From: Nocardioides panacis
GTDB lineage: Bacteria > Actinomycetota > Actinomycetes > Propionibacteriales > Nocardioidaceae
Length of the DNA stretch: 64,000 bases
Direction of reading: 5' to 3'
NCBI RefSeq assembly: GCF_019039255.1
Contig: NZ_CP077062.1
Location: 4,154,001-4,218,000, forward strand
Shown here: piece after piece, positions 28,010-36,128 of the stretch
How the letters are laid out: every line of letters starts with the position of its first letter
Position numbering within the stretch: the stretch's first letter is position 1
Made by a program: the position numbers and the translations under genes
Notes under the pieces: generated by a model
The model's input: the letters and a program-made list of their open reading frames with translations, nothing else
Databases searched by the model: none
What the model was told of the DNA's origin: nothing

Positions 28010-28840
28010 ATGCCTCCCGCACCGGACTCCAGCCGGCTCGCCGTCCTCATCGACGGTGACAACACGACGCCCACGATCATCGAGGCGCTGCTCGCCGAGA
28101 TCGCGAAGTACGGCAGCGCCACGGTCAAGCGGGCCTACGGCGACTGGACCACGTCGAGCCTGCGCGGCTGGAAGGAGGCGATCAACGCGCACGCCATCCA
28201 GCCGATGCAGCAGTTCGCCTACACCACCGGCAAGAACGCGACCGACAGCGCGATGATCATCGACGCGATGGACCTGCTCTACACCGGCAACCTGGACGGG
28301 TTCTGCCTGGTCACCTCCGACAGCGACTTCACCAAGCTCGCCTCCCGGCTCCGGGAGTCGGGCAAGACGGTGTACGGCTTCGGCGAGCCCCGCACGCCCC
28401 AGGCCCTGGTCGCCGCGTGCGACAAGTTCGTCTACCTCGACGTGCTCCGGCGTCCGGACAAGCCGACGAAGGAGCCCAGCGACGAGGGCGCGGCGGACAC
28501 CGCCCCGTCCCGCGCGAGCGGCAGCGAGCTGCGCCGGGACGCCAAGCTGGTCAGGTTGCTGCGCGAGGGGATCGACGCGGCCTCGGACGACGACGGCTGG
28601 GCCAACCTCGGAGGCGTCGGCTCGTACGTCGCGAAGCAGGCGCCGGACTTCGACTCCCGCAACTGGGGCTACGCCAAGCTGGTCGACCTGGTCACCGCGA
28701 TCGACCTCTTCGAGGTGAAGCGGTCCGCGGGGCAGGGGCCCCGGGTGCGGGAGCGGCCGAAGGGGGAGACCGCCAAGAAGGCGCCCGCCAAGACGGCCAC
28801 CAAGAAGGCCAGCAGAGCGGGCACCGCCCGGAAGTCCTGA
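28010..28840 (+). CDS. NYN-domain RNase-like protein with OST-HTH/LOTUS domain
   Basis: 276 aa. Residues about 8-150 are a LabA/NYN (PIN-like) domain with the acidic set LIDGDN, TDSAMIIDAMD and TSDSDF that would bind metal and cut RNA. Residues about 180-245 (KLVRLLREGID, DDGWANLGGVGSYVAKQ, FDSRNWGYAKLVDLV) are an OST-HTH/LOTUS RNA-binding domain. The Lys/Ala-rich tail (KKAPAKTATKK) is like actinobacterial nucleic-acid-binding tails. It stands alone between the MBL gene and a convergent transporter gene. Likely an RNA-processing enzyme; the target is unknown. Confidence 0.88.
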   Translation: MPPAPDSSRLAVLIDGDNTTPTIIEALLAEIAKYGSATVKRAYGDWTTSSLRGWKEAINAHAIQPMQQFAYTTGKNATDSAMIIDAMDLLYTGNLDGFCLVTSDSDFTKLASRLRESGKTVYGFGEPRTPQALVAACDKFVYLDVLRRPDKPTKEPSDEGAADTAPSRASGSELRRDAKLVRLLREGIDAASDDDGWANLGGVGSYVAKQAPDFDSRNWGYAKLVDLVTAIDLFEVKRSAGQGPRVRERPKGETAKKAPAKTATKKASRAGTARKS

Positions 28841-28850
28841 GCCGCCCCGC

Positions 28851-29723
28851 TCACACGGTGACCAGGACGACGCCGGTCGCCACGAGGACCGTCGCGGCGA
28901 TGCGCCAGCGGCCGAAGCGCTCCCCGAACACCACCGCGCCGATCACGGCTCCGACGATGACGCTCGACTCGCGCAGCGCGGCGATCGGCGCCAGGGCGCC
29001 CCGGGTCTGGGCCCAGAGCACGAGCGCGTAGGCGGCCATGGACAGCGCCCCGCCGGCCAGGCCGGCCCGCAGGTGCGGCCGGAGCTGCCGCGGCAGCCGC
29101 CCCCGGCGGACCACCAGCGCCGCGACCGGCAGCACCGGTCCCTGCAGGAGGAACAGCCAGCCGGTGTAGCCGGCCACCGTGCCCGCGCTGCGCACCCCGA
29201 CGCCGTCCAGCGTGGTGTAGGTCGCGATGGCCACCCCGGTCAGGACCGCGGCCGCGATCGCCGGACGCGCGGCCCGGGTGGGCACCCCGCCCACGAACAC
29301 CAGCAGGCCGAGCCCGACGGAGATGGTGACCACCCCGACCAGCCGGAGGACGGACAGCTCCTCGTGGACGAGGACCGCCGCGCCGAAGGCCACCAGCCAG
29401 GGCGACGTGCCCCGGGCCAGCGGGTAGACCTGGCCGAACTCCCCGAGCCGGTAGCAGCGCATCAGCAGCAGGTTGTAGACCACGTGCATCGCGGCGGAGC
29501 CGGCCAGGAACGGCCAGCAGGCCCGCGCGGGGGCCGGGGCGACGAGCACGAGGACGACGGCACCCGCGGTGACCGCGGTGCCGATGAGTGCGAACCCGAC
29601 GAGCTGGTCGCCGATGGCGTGCGCCAGCGCGTTCCACACCGCGTGCAGCACGGCGGCCGCCAGGACGGCCCCGGTGACGGCGACCCCGACCGAGGCCGGA
29701 GCGGCGGTGGCGATGCTCAGCAC
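28851..29723 (-). CDS. DMT-superfamily (EamA) transporter
   Basis: 290 aa from GTG 29723 (an upstream start at 29774 is open but adds a non-conserved tail). About ten hydrophobic segments form two EamA halves, e.g. VTGAVLAAAVLHAVWNALAH at the N-terminus (typical HxxWN motif) and AYALVLWAQTRGALAPIAAL / ESSVIVGAVIGAVVFGERF in the second half. Exporter of small metabolites at the inner membrane; substrate unknown. It is convergent with the NYN gene (10-bp gap) and divergent from the hydrolase-TetR operon. Confidence 0.82.
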   Translation of the reverse strand: MLSIATAAPASVGVAVTGAVLAAAVLHAVWNALAHAIGDQLVGFALIGTAVTAGAVVLVLVAPAPARACWPFLAGSAAMHVVYNLLLMRCYRLGEFGQVYPLARGTSPWLVAFGAAVLVHEELSVLRLVGVVTISVGLGLLVFVGGVPTRAARPAIAAAVLTGVAIATYTTLDGVGVRSAGTVAGYTGWLFLLQGPVLPVAALVVRRGRLPRQLRPHLRAGLAGGALSMAAYALVLWAQTRGALAPIAALRESSVIVGAVIGAVVFGERFGRWRIAATVLVATGVVLVTV

Positions 29724-29785
29724 GAGGTGACCCCCGGACGTCTCGTGGCCCGACCAGTGGCCGGCTGCCAGCACCCTATCCGGCC

Positions 29786-29821
29786 TTGACAGGGCAGGCT
29801 ATTGACATTAGCTTTTTGGGT
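29786..29821 (+). promoter_or_regulatory. Sigma-70-type promoter for a leaderless transcript
   Basis: TTGACA (29786-29791), exactly 17 bp, then TAGCTT (29809-29814), which fits TAnnnT. The A of the next ATG is 7 bp beyond, where transcription should start, so the hydrolase mRNA is probably leaderless; indeed no Shine-Dalgarno is present. A second TTGACA at 29802-29807 may be a fortuitous or regulatory copy. Confidence 0.65.
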
Positions 29822-30619
29822 ATGACATCTAGCCAGTTCCTCGTGCGGCCCGAGGGTCGCCTCGCGTACGACGTCACGGGCTCCGGCCCGCTGGTCGTCT
29901 GCTCTCCCGCGATGGGCGAGCTCCGCTCGTCGTACCGGCACCTGGTGCCGCTGCTCGTGGACAGCGGCCTGCGGGTCGCCACCCTCGACCTCCGCGGCCA
30001 CGGCGACTCGGACGCCACGTTCTCGTCGTACGACGACGTGGCCCTCGCCTCGGACCTGCTCGCCCTCGTCGACGAGCTCGGCGGGCCGGCGCTGCTGGTC
30101 GGCAACTCGATGAGCGCCGGCGCCGCGGTGATCGCCGCCGCCGATCGTCCCACCGCGGTCAGCGCGCTGGCGCTGCTCGGGCCGTTCGTGCGCAACCCGT
30201 CCGGCGGCCGGCTCGCCACCTTGATGTTCCGGCTCGCGCTCACCAGGCCCTGGGGACGGTCGGCGTTCCTGTCCTACTACCCCCGGTGGACGCCCGGCGT
30301 CCGCCCCGAGGGGTACGACGAGCACGCGGCCGCCGTGCGCGACAACCTGCGCCGACCGGGTCACTGGAAGGCGTTCGCGGCGACGACCCGCACCACGCAC
30401 GCGCCGGCCGAGGCCCGGCTGGACGAGGTCCGCTGCCCGGCGGTCGTGGTCATGGGCACCGACGACGTCGACTGGAAGGACCCGGCCGCGGAGGCCGCGT
30501 GGGTGGGGGAGCGGCTGCACGCCGAGGTGCTGATGGCCCCCGGGGTCGGGCACTACCCGCAGGCGCAGGCCCCGGTGCTCGTCGCGGAGGCCGTGACGTC
30601 GCTGGTCGCCCGTGCCTAG
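29822..30619 (+). CDS. Alpha/beta hydrolase
   Basis: 265 aa from ATG 29822 (MTSSQFLVRPEGRLAYDVTG). Core motifs: VVCSPAMGELRSS after strand 3, LDLRGHGDSD, nucleophile elbow VGNSMSAGAA (Ser near 95), acid MGTDDVDWKDP and His GVGHYPQAQ. The elbow GNSMSAG and the lack of a canonical HG oxyanion motif set it apart from its hydrolase neighbours. It overlaps the following TetR gene by 8 bp, so the regulator probably controls its own hydrolase operon. Substrate unknown; likely esterase or haloperoxidase-like. Confidence 0.85.
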   Translation: MTSSQFLVRPEGRLAYDVTGSGPLVVCSPAMGELRSSYRHLVPLLVDSGLRVATLDLRGHGDSDATFSSYDDVALASDLLALVDELGGPALLVGNSMSAGAAVIAAADRPTAVSALALLGPFVRNPSGGRLATLMFRLALTRPWGRSAFLSYYPRWTPGVRPEGYDEHAAAVRDNLRRPGHWKAFAATTRTTHAPAEARLDEVRCPAVVVMGTDDVDWKDPAAEAAWVGERLHAEVLMAPGVGHYPQAQAPVLVAEAVTSLVARA

Positions 30620-31196
30620 GGCCGGGCTGTCCCCCGAGGTCGTGGTGGCCGAGGCGGCCGCCCTGGTGGACGCCGAGGGCGCGGGCGCGCTCACGCTCGC
30701 GGCCGTGGCCAAGCGGTTCGGCGTCGCCGTACCCAGCCTGTACAAGCACGTCGGCGGCCTCGAGGACCTGCACTCCCGGCTGGCCGTGCTCGCCGCCCGC
30801 GACCTGGGGACCGCGCTGAGACGCGCCGCGACCGGCCGGGCGGGGCGCGACGCCCTCGCGGCGGTCGCGGCGGCCTACCGCGACTACGCCCGCGCGCACC
30901 CCGGCTGCTACGGCTACCTGCTCCGGGCCCGGCCCGAGGACGCCGAGCACGCGGCGGCCAGCCAGGAGGTGCTGGACGTGCTCTACGCGCTGTTCGACGG
31001 CTACGGCATCCGGCCGGGCGCGCCCGCCGTCGACGCGGCCCGCTTCGTGCGGAGCACCCTGCACGGCTTCGTGGCCCTGGAGAACGCCGGCGGTTTCGCG
31101 ATGGCCCGGCCCGTGGGCCGCAGCTTCGCCCGGGCCGTCGACGGCCTCGACACCGCCCTGTCCGGCTGGGAGGCCGACGTCCCCGCGGCCGGGTGA
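30612..31196 (+). CDS. TetR-family regulator with WHG C-terminal domain
   Basis: 194 aa from GTG 30612. Residues 6-50 are the DNA-binding domain (VVAEAAALVDAEGAGALTL, AVAKRFGVAVPSLYKHVGG). The C-terminal part, with RSTLHGFVALENAGGF and the end LDTALSGW, matches the TetR_C_33/WHG ligand-binding domain. It overlaps the hydrolase gene and probably represses the leaderless promoter at 29786; the TTGACA-containing segment there is the obvious operator region. Confidence 0.88.
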   Translation: MPRAGLSPEVVVAEAAALVDAEGAGALTLAAVAKRFGVAVPSLYKHVGGLEDLHSRLAVLAARDLGTALRRAATGRAGRDALAAVAAAYRDYARAHPGCYGYLLRARPEDAEHAAASQEVLDVLYALFDGYGIRPGAPAVDAARFVRSTLHGFVALENAGGFAMARPVGRSFARAVDGLDTALSGWEADVPAAG

Positions 31197-31211
31197 GTCC
31201 CGGGGCGCCGG

Positions 31212-31865
31212 TCAGGCCTGGTCGGCGTCGTGCACCAGGATGGCGATGTGCACCCGGTTGGTGACGTCCAGCTTGGTGAACAGCCGCGACACGTGTGCCT
31301 TGACCGTCGCCTCGCTGAGGAACAGCGAGGCGGCCACCTCGGCGTTCGACGCCCCTGCCCCGATCGCGGTGGCCACCTCGCGCTCGCGGTCGGTGAGCGT
31401 GGCGAGCCGGCGCGCGGCGTCGCGGTGCCGGTCGGAGGCCGGGCTGGTGCCGAAGTGCGCGAGCAGGGTGCGGGTGACGGACGGCGAGATGATCGCGTCG
31501 CCGGAGGCGACCAGCCGGACCGCCCGGATGATCTCCGCGGGCGGCGTGTCCTTGACCAGGAACCCTCCGGCGCCGGCGCGCAGGGCGCTCATCACCTGCT
31601 CGTCGGCCTGGAAGGTGGTCAGCACGATCACCTGCGGGGCCGGGTCGAGCCGGCGCACCGCGGCGGTCGCGGTGATCCCGTCCATCTCCGCCATCCGGAT
31701 GTCCATCAGCACGACGTCGGGCCGGTGCGCCCGGACGGCGGCCACCGCGTGGGCGCCGTCGTCCGCCTCGCCCACCACCTGGAGGTCCTCGGCCGAGGAC
31801 AGGATGATCCGGAGACCGGCGCGCACGAGGGCGTCGTCGTCGACCAGCAGCACCCGGATGGTCAC
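31212..31865 (-). CDS. NarL/FixJ-family response regulator
   Basis: 217 aa from GTG 31865, overlapping the histidine-kinase stop (GTGA). The receiver domain has VLLVDDD (9-11), phospho-acceptor Asp55 in VVLMDIRM, Thr in VIVLTTFQ and Lys in FLVKD. A C-terminal LuxR-type helix-turn-helix follows (LTDREREVATAIGAG, SNAEVAASLFLSEATVKAHVS). Together with the upstream kinase it makes a complete two-component system. The target is not given by sequence, but the small membrane-protein gene divergent from the kinase is the nearest candidate. Confidence 0.93.
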   Translation of the reverse strand: MTIRVLLVDDDALVRAGLRIILSSAEDLQVVGEADDGAHAVAAVRAHRPDVVLMDIRMAEMDGITATAAVRRLDPAPQVIVLTTFQADEQVMSALRAGAGGFLVKDTPPAEIIRAVRLVASGDAIISPSVTRTLLAHFGTSPASDRHRDAARRLATLTDREREVATAIGAGASNAEVAASLFLSEATVKAHVSRLFTKLDVTNRVHIAILVHDADQA

Positions 31866-33043
31866 CACTGCAGCTCGGCGTCGACCACGAAGTCGCCCGA
31901 TCCGTCCGGCCCGTGCACGAGCGTGCCGCCGGCGAGCGTGACGCGCTCCTGCAGCCCGAGCAGGCCCGCGCCGGACCCGGGCAGCGCCGGTCCGCGGGCG
32001 GCGTGGATCGGCTGGCGGTTGCGGACGACGACGTGCAGGCCGGCCCCCGGTGCGCCGGTGACGTGCACGCTCGAGTCCGTGCCGGTGGCGTGCTTGCCGA
32101 TGTTGGTGAGCGCCTCCTGCACGATGCGGTAGGCGTCCCGGCCCAGCGCGCCGGGTACGTCGTACGCGTCGTCGACGTCCATCTCCAGGTCGATCTTCGC
32201 GCCCGCCCGCCGGGTCTCCCCCACCAGGCGGCGGACGTCGGCCAGCGTGGGCTGCGGGGCGGCCGGCACCGGCTCCTGGCCGGGCTCCTCCCGGAGCACC
32301 CCGATCACGCTGCGCAGCTCCTCGAGGGCCTGGCGGGCGGTGGAGCGCAGCAGCTCGGCGGTCTCCCGCACCTTCGCCGGCGGCAGGTCCGGCCGCACCT
32401 CGAGACCGCCCGCGTGCAGCGCCAGCAACGAGATCCGGTGCGCGAGGACGTCGTGCATCTCCCGGGCGATCCGGGCGCGCTCGGCCGTCCTCGCCCGGTC
32501 CTCGTGCAGCCGCTGGTCGGCCTCCGCCCGCAGCGCCCGCTCGCGCAGGGAGAGCAAGAGCTGCCGTCGGGCCCGGACGAACATCCCCCAGGCCGTGGCC
32601 GCCAGCGCCAGCGGCGTCACCACCGCCACCACCGAGAGCGGGTCGGTCGTCGGGCTGTAGACCGCGAAGAGCAGGGCGGACGGCACCCACAGTGCGGTGA
32701 CGAGCAGCGCCGGCCGGGCCGGGCGGTAGACCGCGAGCGAGAACAGCGCCAGCAGCCCGGGCGCGGTCGCGGAGATCGAGACGGTGCCCAGCACGACGCA
32801 CAGCAGCGCGACCCCGAGCGGCCACCGGCGCCGCCACCACAGCGAGAGGCAGGCGGCCACGCCACACGCCACGTCGAGGTACACCTGACCGGCGGACAAC
32901 GGGTGGAGGGTGTCGCGCAGCGCCGGGCTGAGGAACAGCGCCGCGAGCACCACCCCGGCCAGGCACCCCGCGGCGTCCACCGCCAGGTCGCGGCCGGTGC
33001 GCCGCCCACCCGTCTTCCCCCACGACCTGCTCGACCGGGACAT
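31862..33043 (-). CDS. Sensor histidine kinase (HisKA_3 type)
   Basis: 393 aa from ATG 33043. Five to six N-terminal membrane segments (AAGCLAGVVLAALFL through VVTPLALAATAWGMFV) contain almost no extracellular loop, so the signal may be sensed in the membrane. Dimerisation/phospho-acceptor box ERARIAREMHDVLAHRISLL (His of EMHD) and ATPase N-box IVQEALTNIGKHA are intact, with GAGLLGLQERV as the G-box. It is paired with the NarL-type regulator by a 4-bp overlap, and resembles DesK/LiaS-type kinases of membrane stress. Confidence 0.92.
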   Translation of the reverse strand: MSRSSRSWGKTGGRRTGRDLAVDAAGCLAGVVLAALFLSPALRDTLHPLSAGQVYLDVACGVAACLSLWWRRRWPLGVALLCVVLGTVSISATAPGLLALFSLAVYRPARPALLVTALWVPSALLFAVYSPTTDPLSVVAVVTPLALAATAWGMFVRARRQLLLSLRERALRAEADQRLHEDRARTAERARIAREMHDVLAHRISLLALHAGGLEVRPDLPPAKVRETAELLRSTARQALEELRSVIGVLREEPGQEPVPAAPQPTLADVRRLVGETRRAGAKIDLEMDVDDAYDVPGALGRDAYRIVQEALTNIGKHATGTDSSVHVTGAPGAGLHVVVRNRQPIHAARGPALPGSGAGLLGLQERVTLAGGTLVHGPDGSGDFVVDAELQW

Positions 33044-33247
33044 GACTTCAGGGTAGGGGTCGGGCCCGGCCCGGGACACCGACGAAGGTCGGTGCGGGCC
33101 GCGACGAAAGGCGGGTCTGCCCACCGCGGGAGCCCGTCCTTTGCTCCCTCCCGGCACCGACGACCCGCCGATGTGCCGACCCGGGCTCCGCGGCGATCGT
33201 GGTGAGTCGGCACCGGTCGGTGCCGCACACCACCAGGAGGCGACACC

Positions 33248-33724
33248 ATGAAGCAAGCGCCAGCACGACCGTCGGCACCTTCCCCGCAGCCGCAGCCCGT
33301 CCCGGCCGTGCCACCTCCGGGCCGGCTGTCGCTGTGGCAGCTGAACCTGCTGCGCGTGGGCTACCTCGTGATGGGCGTGGGCCTGGCGGTCTTCAAGTGG
33401 CCCACCTTCCTCGACCACGGGCCGTGGAGCCTGGCGGAGGGCACGAAGGAGTGCATGCTCGTCGCGATGTCGGTCCTGGCGCTGCTGGGGCTGCGGCACC
33501 CGCAGCGCATGCTGCCGATCCTGCTCTTCGAGGTCGCCTGGAAGCTCCTCTGGCTCGGCGTCGTGGCCCTGCCGCTGTGGGTGCACGGCGAGCTCGGCGG
33601 TGCCACGCGCGTGCAGGCCGGGACGGTGCTCTGGGTGGCGATCATCATCGCGGTCGTCCCGTGGCGCCACGTGCTCGGCCAGTACGTGACGGCCCCCGGC
33701 GAGCCCTGGCGCCGGACCCGGTGA
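33248..33724 (+). CDS. Small four-helix membrane protein
   Basis: 158 aa, with AGGAGG upstream of ATG 33248. A Pro/Gln-rich cytoplasmic leader of about 25 residues precedes four probable membrane helices (LNLLRVGYLVMGVGLAVF, MLVAMSVLALLGL, MLPILLFEVAWKLLWLGVV, VLWVAIIIAVVPW). Not a family I can name with certainty. It is divergent from the two-component system (204-bp gap), which may regulate it. Confidence 0.7.
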   Translation: MKQAPARPSAPSPQPQPVPAVPPPGRLSLWQLNLLRVGYLVMGVGLAVFKWPTFLDHGPWSLAEGTKECMLVAMSVLALLGLRHPQRMLPILLFEVAWKLLWLGVVALPLWVHGELGGATRVQAGTVLWVAIIIAVVPWRHVLGQYVTAPGEPWRRTR

Positions 33725-33792
33725 GCGGACGCCGTCCCCGGGCGGACGCCTGCGCGGCCGCACCGGGACCGGCCCCGGTATCGTCACGAGGC

Positions 33793-34290
33793 GTGACATC
33801 ACCCCACCCCACGTACGAGCAGCTCGTCGACCTGCCGGCGTACGCCGAACAGCCCGTCCCGATCGCGTTCGAGGACGTCAACGGCCACCTCAACGTCCGG
33901 CACTACACCGGCATCGCCAGCGAGGGGCTCGACGAGTCCCTGGTCGGGCTCGGGATCCCGCAGAACTGGCCGGTCTCCGGGCACGCGTGCTTCTCCGCCG
34001 AGCACCACCTGACCTACCTGGCCGAGCTGCGCACCGGTGACACGATGTCGGCGCGGGTGCGGCTGCTCGGGCGGGCGGAGCGGGCCGCGCACGCCCTGGT
34101 CTACCTGCTCGACGACTCGCACCAGCGGCTGAGCTTCGTGATGGAGGAGGTCTTCCTGCACATCGACATGGAGACCCGCCGCACCGCGCCGTGGCCCGAC
34201 CACGTGGCGGCCGCCCTCGACGAGCGCATCGCCGCGAACGCCGACCTGCCGTGGCAGCCCGACGTGTCCGGCTCGATGAGCCTGCGCTGA
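33793..34290 (+). CDS. Hotdog-fold thioesterase-like protein
   Basis: 165 aa from GTG 33793. FEDVNGHLNVRHYTGIASEGLD matches the 'D.NGH.N...Y' signature of 4-hydroxybenzoyl-CoA thioesterase-like hotdog enzymes, and the later HLTYLAELRTGDTMSARVRLLG strand pattern fits. The catalytic Asp lies in the DVNGHLN motif. Likely hydrolyses an acyl-CoA of unknown chain. It is 5 bp upstream of a VOC-family gene on the same strand. Confidence 0.78.
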   Translation: MTSPHPTYEQLVDLPAYAEQPVPIAFEDVNGHLNVRHYTGIASEGLDESLVGLGIPQNWPVSGHACFSAEHHLTYLAELRTGDTMSARVRLLGRAERAAHALVYLLDDSHQRLSFVMEEVFLHIDMETRRTAPWPDHVAAALDERIAANADLPWQPDVSGSMSLR

Positions 34291-34294
34291 GCCG

Positions 34295-35020
34295 ATGACC
34301 GTCCGGCTCGTCGACCTCTGCTTCGACGCCCACGACCCGGTCGCGCTCGCGCGCTTCTGGGGCGGCGTCCTGGGCTGGGAGACGGCCGACGACGACCCGC
34401 AGGACGGTGTCACGCTCCTGCCGGCCGACGACACCGGGTTCCGGCTCTGGTTCGTCCCCAGCAGCGAGCCGAGGTCCGGCCCGAACCCCGTGCACCTCGA
34501 CCTCACGAGCAGCTCCCTCGAGGACCAGCAGCAGACGGTGGCCAGGGCGCTCGGGCTCGGCGCCCGGCACCTCGACGTCGGTCAGCTCCCCGAGGAGGAG
34601 CACGTGGTGCTCGCCGACCCCGAGGGCAACGAGTTCTGCGTCGTCGAGCCGGGCAACGGCTTCCTCGCCGACTGCGGGTTCATCGGGGCGCTGTCGTGCG
34701 ACGGCTCGCAGTCCGTGGGGTACTTCTGGAGCGCGGCGCTCGGCTGGCCGCTGGTCTGGGACCAGGACCAGGAGACCGCGATCCGCTCACCGCACGGCGG
34801 ACCGAAGATCGCCTGGGGCGGCCCGCCCCTGACCCCGAGGACCGGGAAGCACCGGACCCACTTCGACCTCGCCCCTCCGGCCGACGGCGACCAGCAGGTC
34901 GAGGTCGACCGCCTCCTGGCCCTCGGGGCGACGCGCGTGGACATCGGCCAGGGCGACGTCGGGTGGGTCGTGCTGGCCGACCCCGACGGCCACGAGCTCT
35001 GCGTGCTGCCTCCGCGCTAG
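34295..35020 (+). CDS. Two-domain VOC family protein (glyoxalase-like)
   Basis: 241 aa. Two repeats of the glyoxalase/bleomycin-resistance fold: residues 3-117 ([21 protein letters not shown] to [17 protein letters not shown]) and 125-240 ([15 protein letters not shown] to [17 protein letters not shown]). Each repeat ends in the DPxGxE(F/L)C strand with the metal-binding Glu. Resembles the glyoxalase_6 subgroup common in actinobacteria; substrate unknown. Confidence 0.85.
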   Translation: MTVRLVDLCFDAHDPVALARFWGGVLGWETADDDPQDGVTLLPADDTGFRLWFVPSSEPRSGPNPVHLDLTSSSLEDQQQTVARALGLGARHLDVGQLPEEEHVVLADPEGNEFCVVEPGNGFLADCGFIGALSCDGSQSVGYFWSAALGWPLVWDQDQETAIRSPHGGPKIAWGGPPLTPRTGKHRTHFDLAPPADGDQQVEVDRLLALGATRVDIGQGDVGWVVLADPDGHELCVLPPR

Positions 35021-35190
35021 CCGGTCGCCGGCGCGATGTTGGCGCTGCCCCGGAACACGTTGCCCGGGTCGTACGTCGCCTTGAGCCGGCCCAGCCTCGC
35101 GAACTTCTCCTCGCCGTAGGCGGACCGCACCGGGTCCCGGTCGTCGTACTCCGCCGACCCGTCCACGTAGGACCCGTCCCGGGCGGGCAC
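35017..35190 (-). pseudogene. Remnant C-terminus of a BBE-type FAD-linked oxidase
   Basis: The last about 50 residues of a berberine-bridge-type oxidase are recognisable on the minus strand: [20 protein letters not shown], then [10 protein letters not shown] before the stop at 35017-35019. The rest of the enzyme (about 400 residues, FAD-binding domain) is absent; immediately upstream lies an unrelated intact gene on the other strand. This is a truncated relic with no start codon, overlapping the VOC stop by 4 bp. Confidence 0.7.
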
Positions 35191-35225
35191 TCCCCGTTCG
35201 CACGGGGCAGGGGCAGGATGGCGGC

Positions 35226-35633
35226 ATGGACCTCGACGACGCACGGGAGTTCGTCCGCACCCACCACCGGGCGGTGCTCGCGACCCGCACCTCCTCCGGC
35301 ATCCAGCAGAGCCCGGTGCTGGTCGGCGTGGACGACACCGGCCGGCTCACCGTCAGCAGCCGGGAGACCGCGTTCAAGACCAAGAACCTGCGCGCCGACC
35401 CGTGGGCCCAGCTCTGCGTGCTGAACGACCGGTTCTTCGGGGACTGGGTCTACGTGGAGGGGCGCGCCGAGGTGGTCTCGCTGCCCGAGGCGATGGAGCC
35501 GCTCGTGGAGTACTACCGCGGCATCTCGGGCGAGGCCGACGACTGGGACGCCTACCGGGCCGGGATGGAGCGGGAGCGCCGGGTGATCCTCCGGATCACG
35601 CCGACGCGGGCCGGGCCGGACCGTCAGGGCTGA
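35226..35633 (+). CDS. PPOX-class F420-dependent oxidoreductase
   Basis: 135 aa. The split beta-barrel signature is clear: [20 protein letters not shown], then [20 protein letters not shown] with the KxxNLRxDP motif, and [12 protein letters not shown]. Length and layout match the actinobacterial family that uses F420H2 (or FMN) to reduce diverse substrates. Its end overlaps the convergent MmcQ-like gene by 10 bp. Confidence 0.87.
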   Translation: MDLDDAREFVRTHHRAVLATRTSSGIQQSPVLVGVDDTGRLTVSSRETAFKTKNLRADPWAQLCVLNDRFFGDWVYVEGRAEVVSLPEAMEPLVEYYRGISGEADDWDAYRAGMERERRVILRITPTRAGPDRQG

Positions 35634-36073
35634 GGACCGGCCGGCGCGTCCGCGCCGTCCGCACGGGACGCCAGCCACGCGGCGGCGCGGCGTGCAGAGG
35701 CGCGGGACAGCCAGGCGTCCTGCACCAGCTCGGCCAGCTCCTCGCGGCTGAGCTCGCCCACCCGTCCGGCCCTCAGCAGCACCGAGGGGTGGCCGTCGAA
35801 GTGCGCGGTGGTGAAGAACGGCGTGGACTCGTCCTGGACGAGCGCCTGCTTGTCGCCCTCCGACGCCACCCAGAACACGATCACGTCGGTGAGCCGCTCC
35901 CCGGTCACGGGGTCGAGCGCGTCGGGGCGCGGGGTCCGGAAGAAGATGAAGGACCTGCCGCCCACCTGGTAGACCGGGTTGCCGCTCGTGCCGTCCACGA
36001 CGGTGACGTGCGGCAGGCCCCGGGCCAGCGCGTGCACGTCCTCGAGGCGGGCTCTCCGCTCGGCGCTGCCCAT
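35624..36073 (-). CDS. MmcQ/YjbR-family protein
   Basis: 149 aa. VHALARGLPHVTVVDGTSGN, SFIFFRTPRPD and FFTTAHFDGHPSVLLRAGRV follow the MmcQ/YjbR pattern, a CyaY-like fold with double-wing features proposed to bind DNA. The tail is Ala-rich and overlaps the convergent oxidoreductase gene. Biological role unknown. Confidence 0.78.
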   Translation of the reverse strand: MGSAERRARLEDVHALARGLPHVTVVDGTSGNPVYQVGGRSFIFFRTPRPDALDPVTGERLTDVIVFWVASEGDKQALVQDESTPFFTTAHFDGHPSVLLRAGRVGELSREELAELVQDAWLSRASARRAAAWLASRADGADAPAGPQP

Positions 36074-36128
36074 GTCCTGGAAGATACCTCCAGCCGGCGG
36101 GGTCGCGGGTGCGACCGGACGCGCCGGG

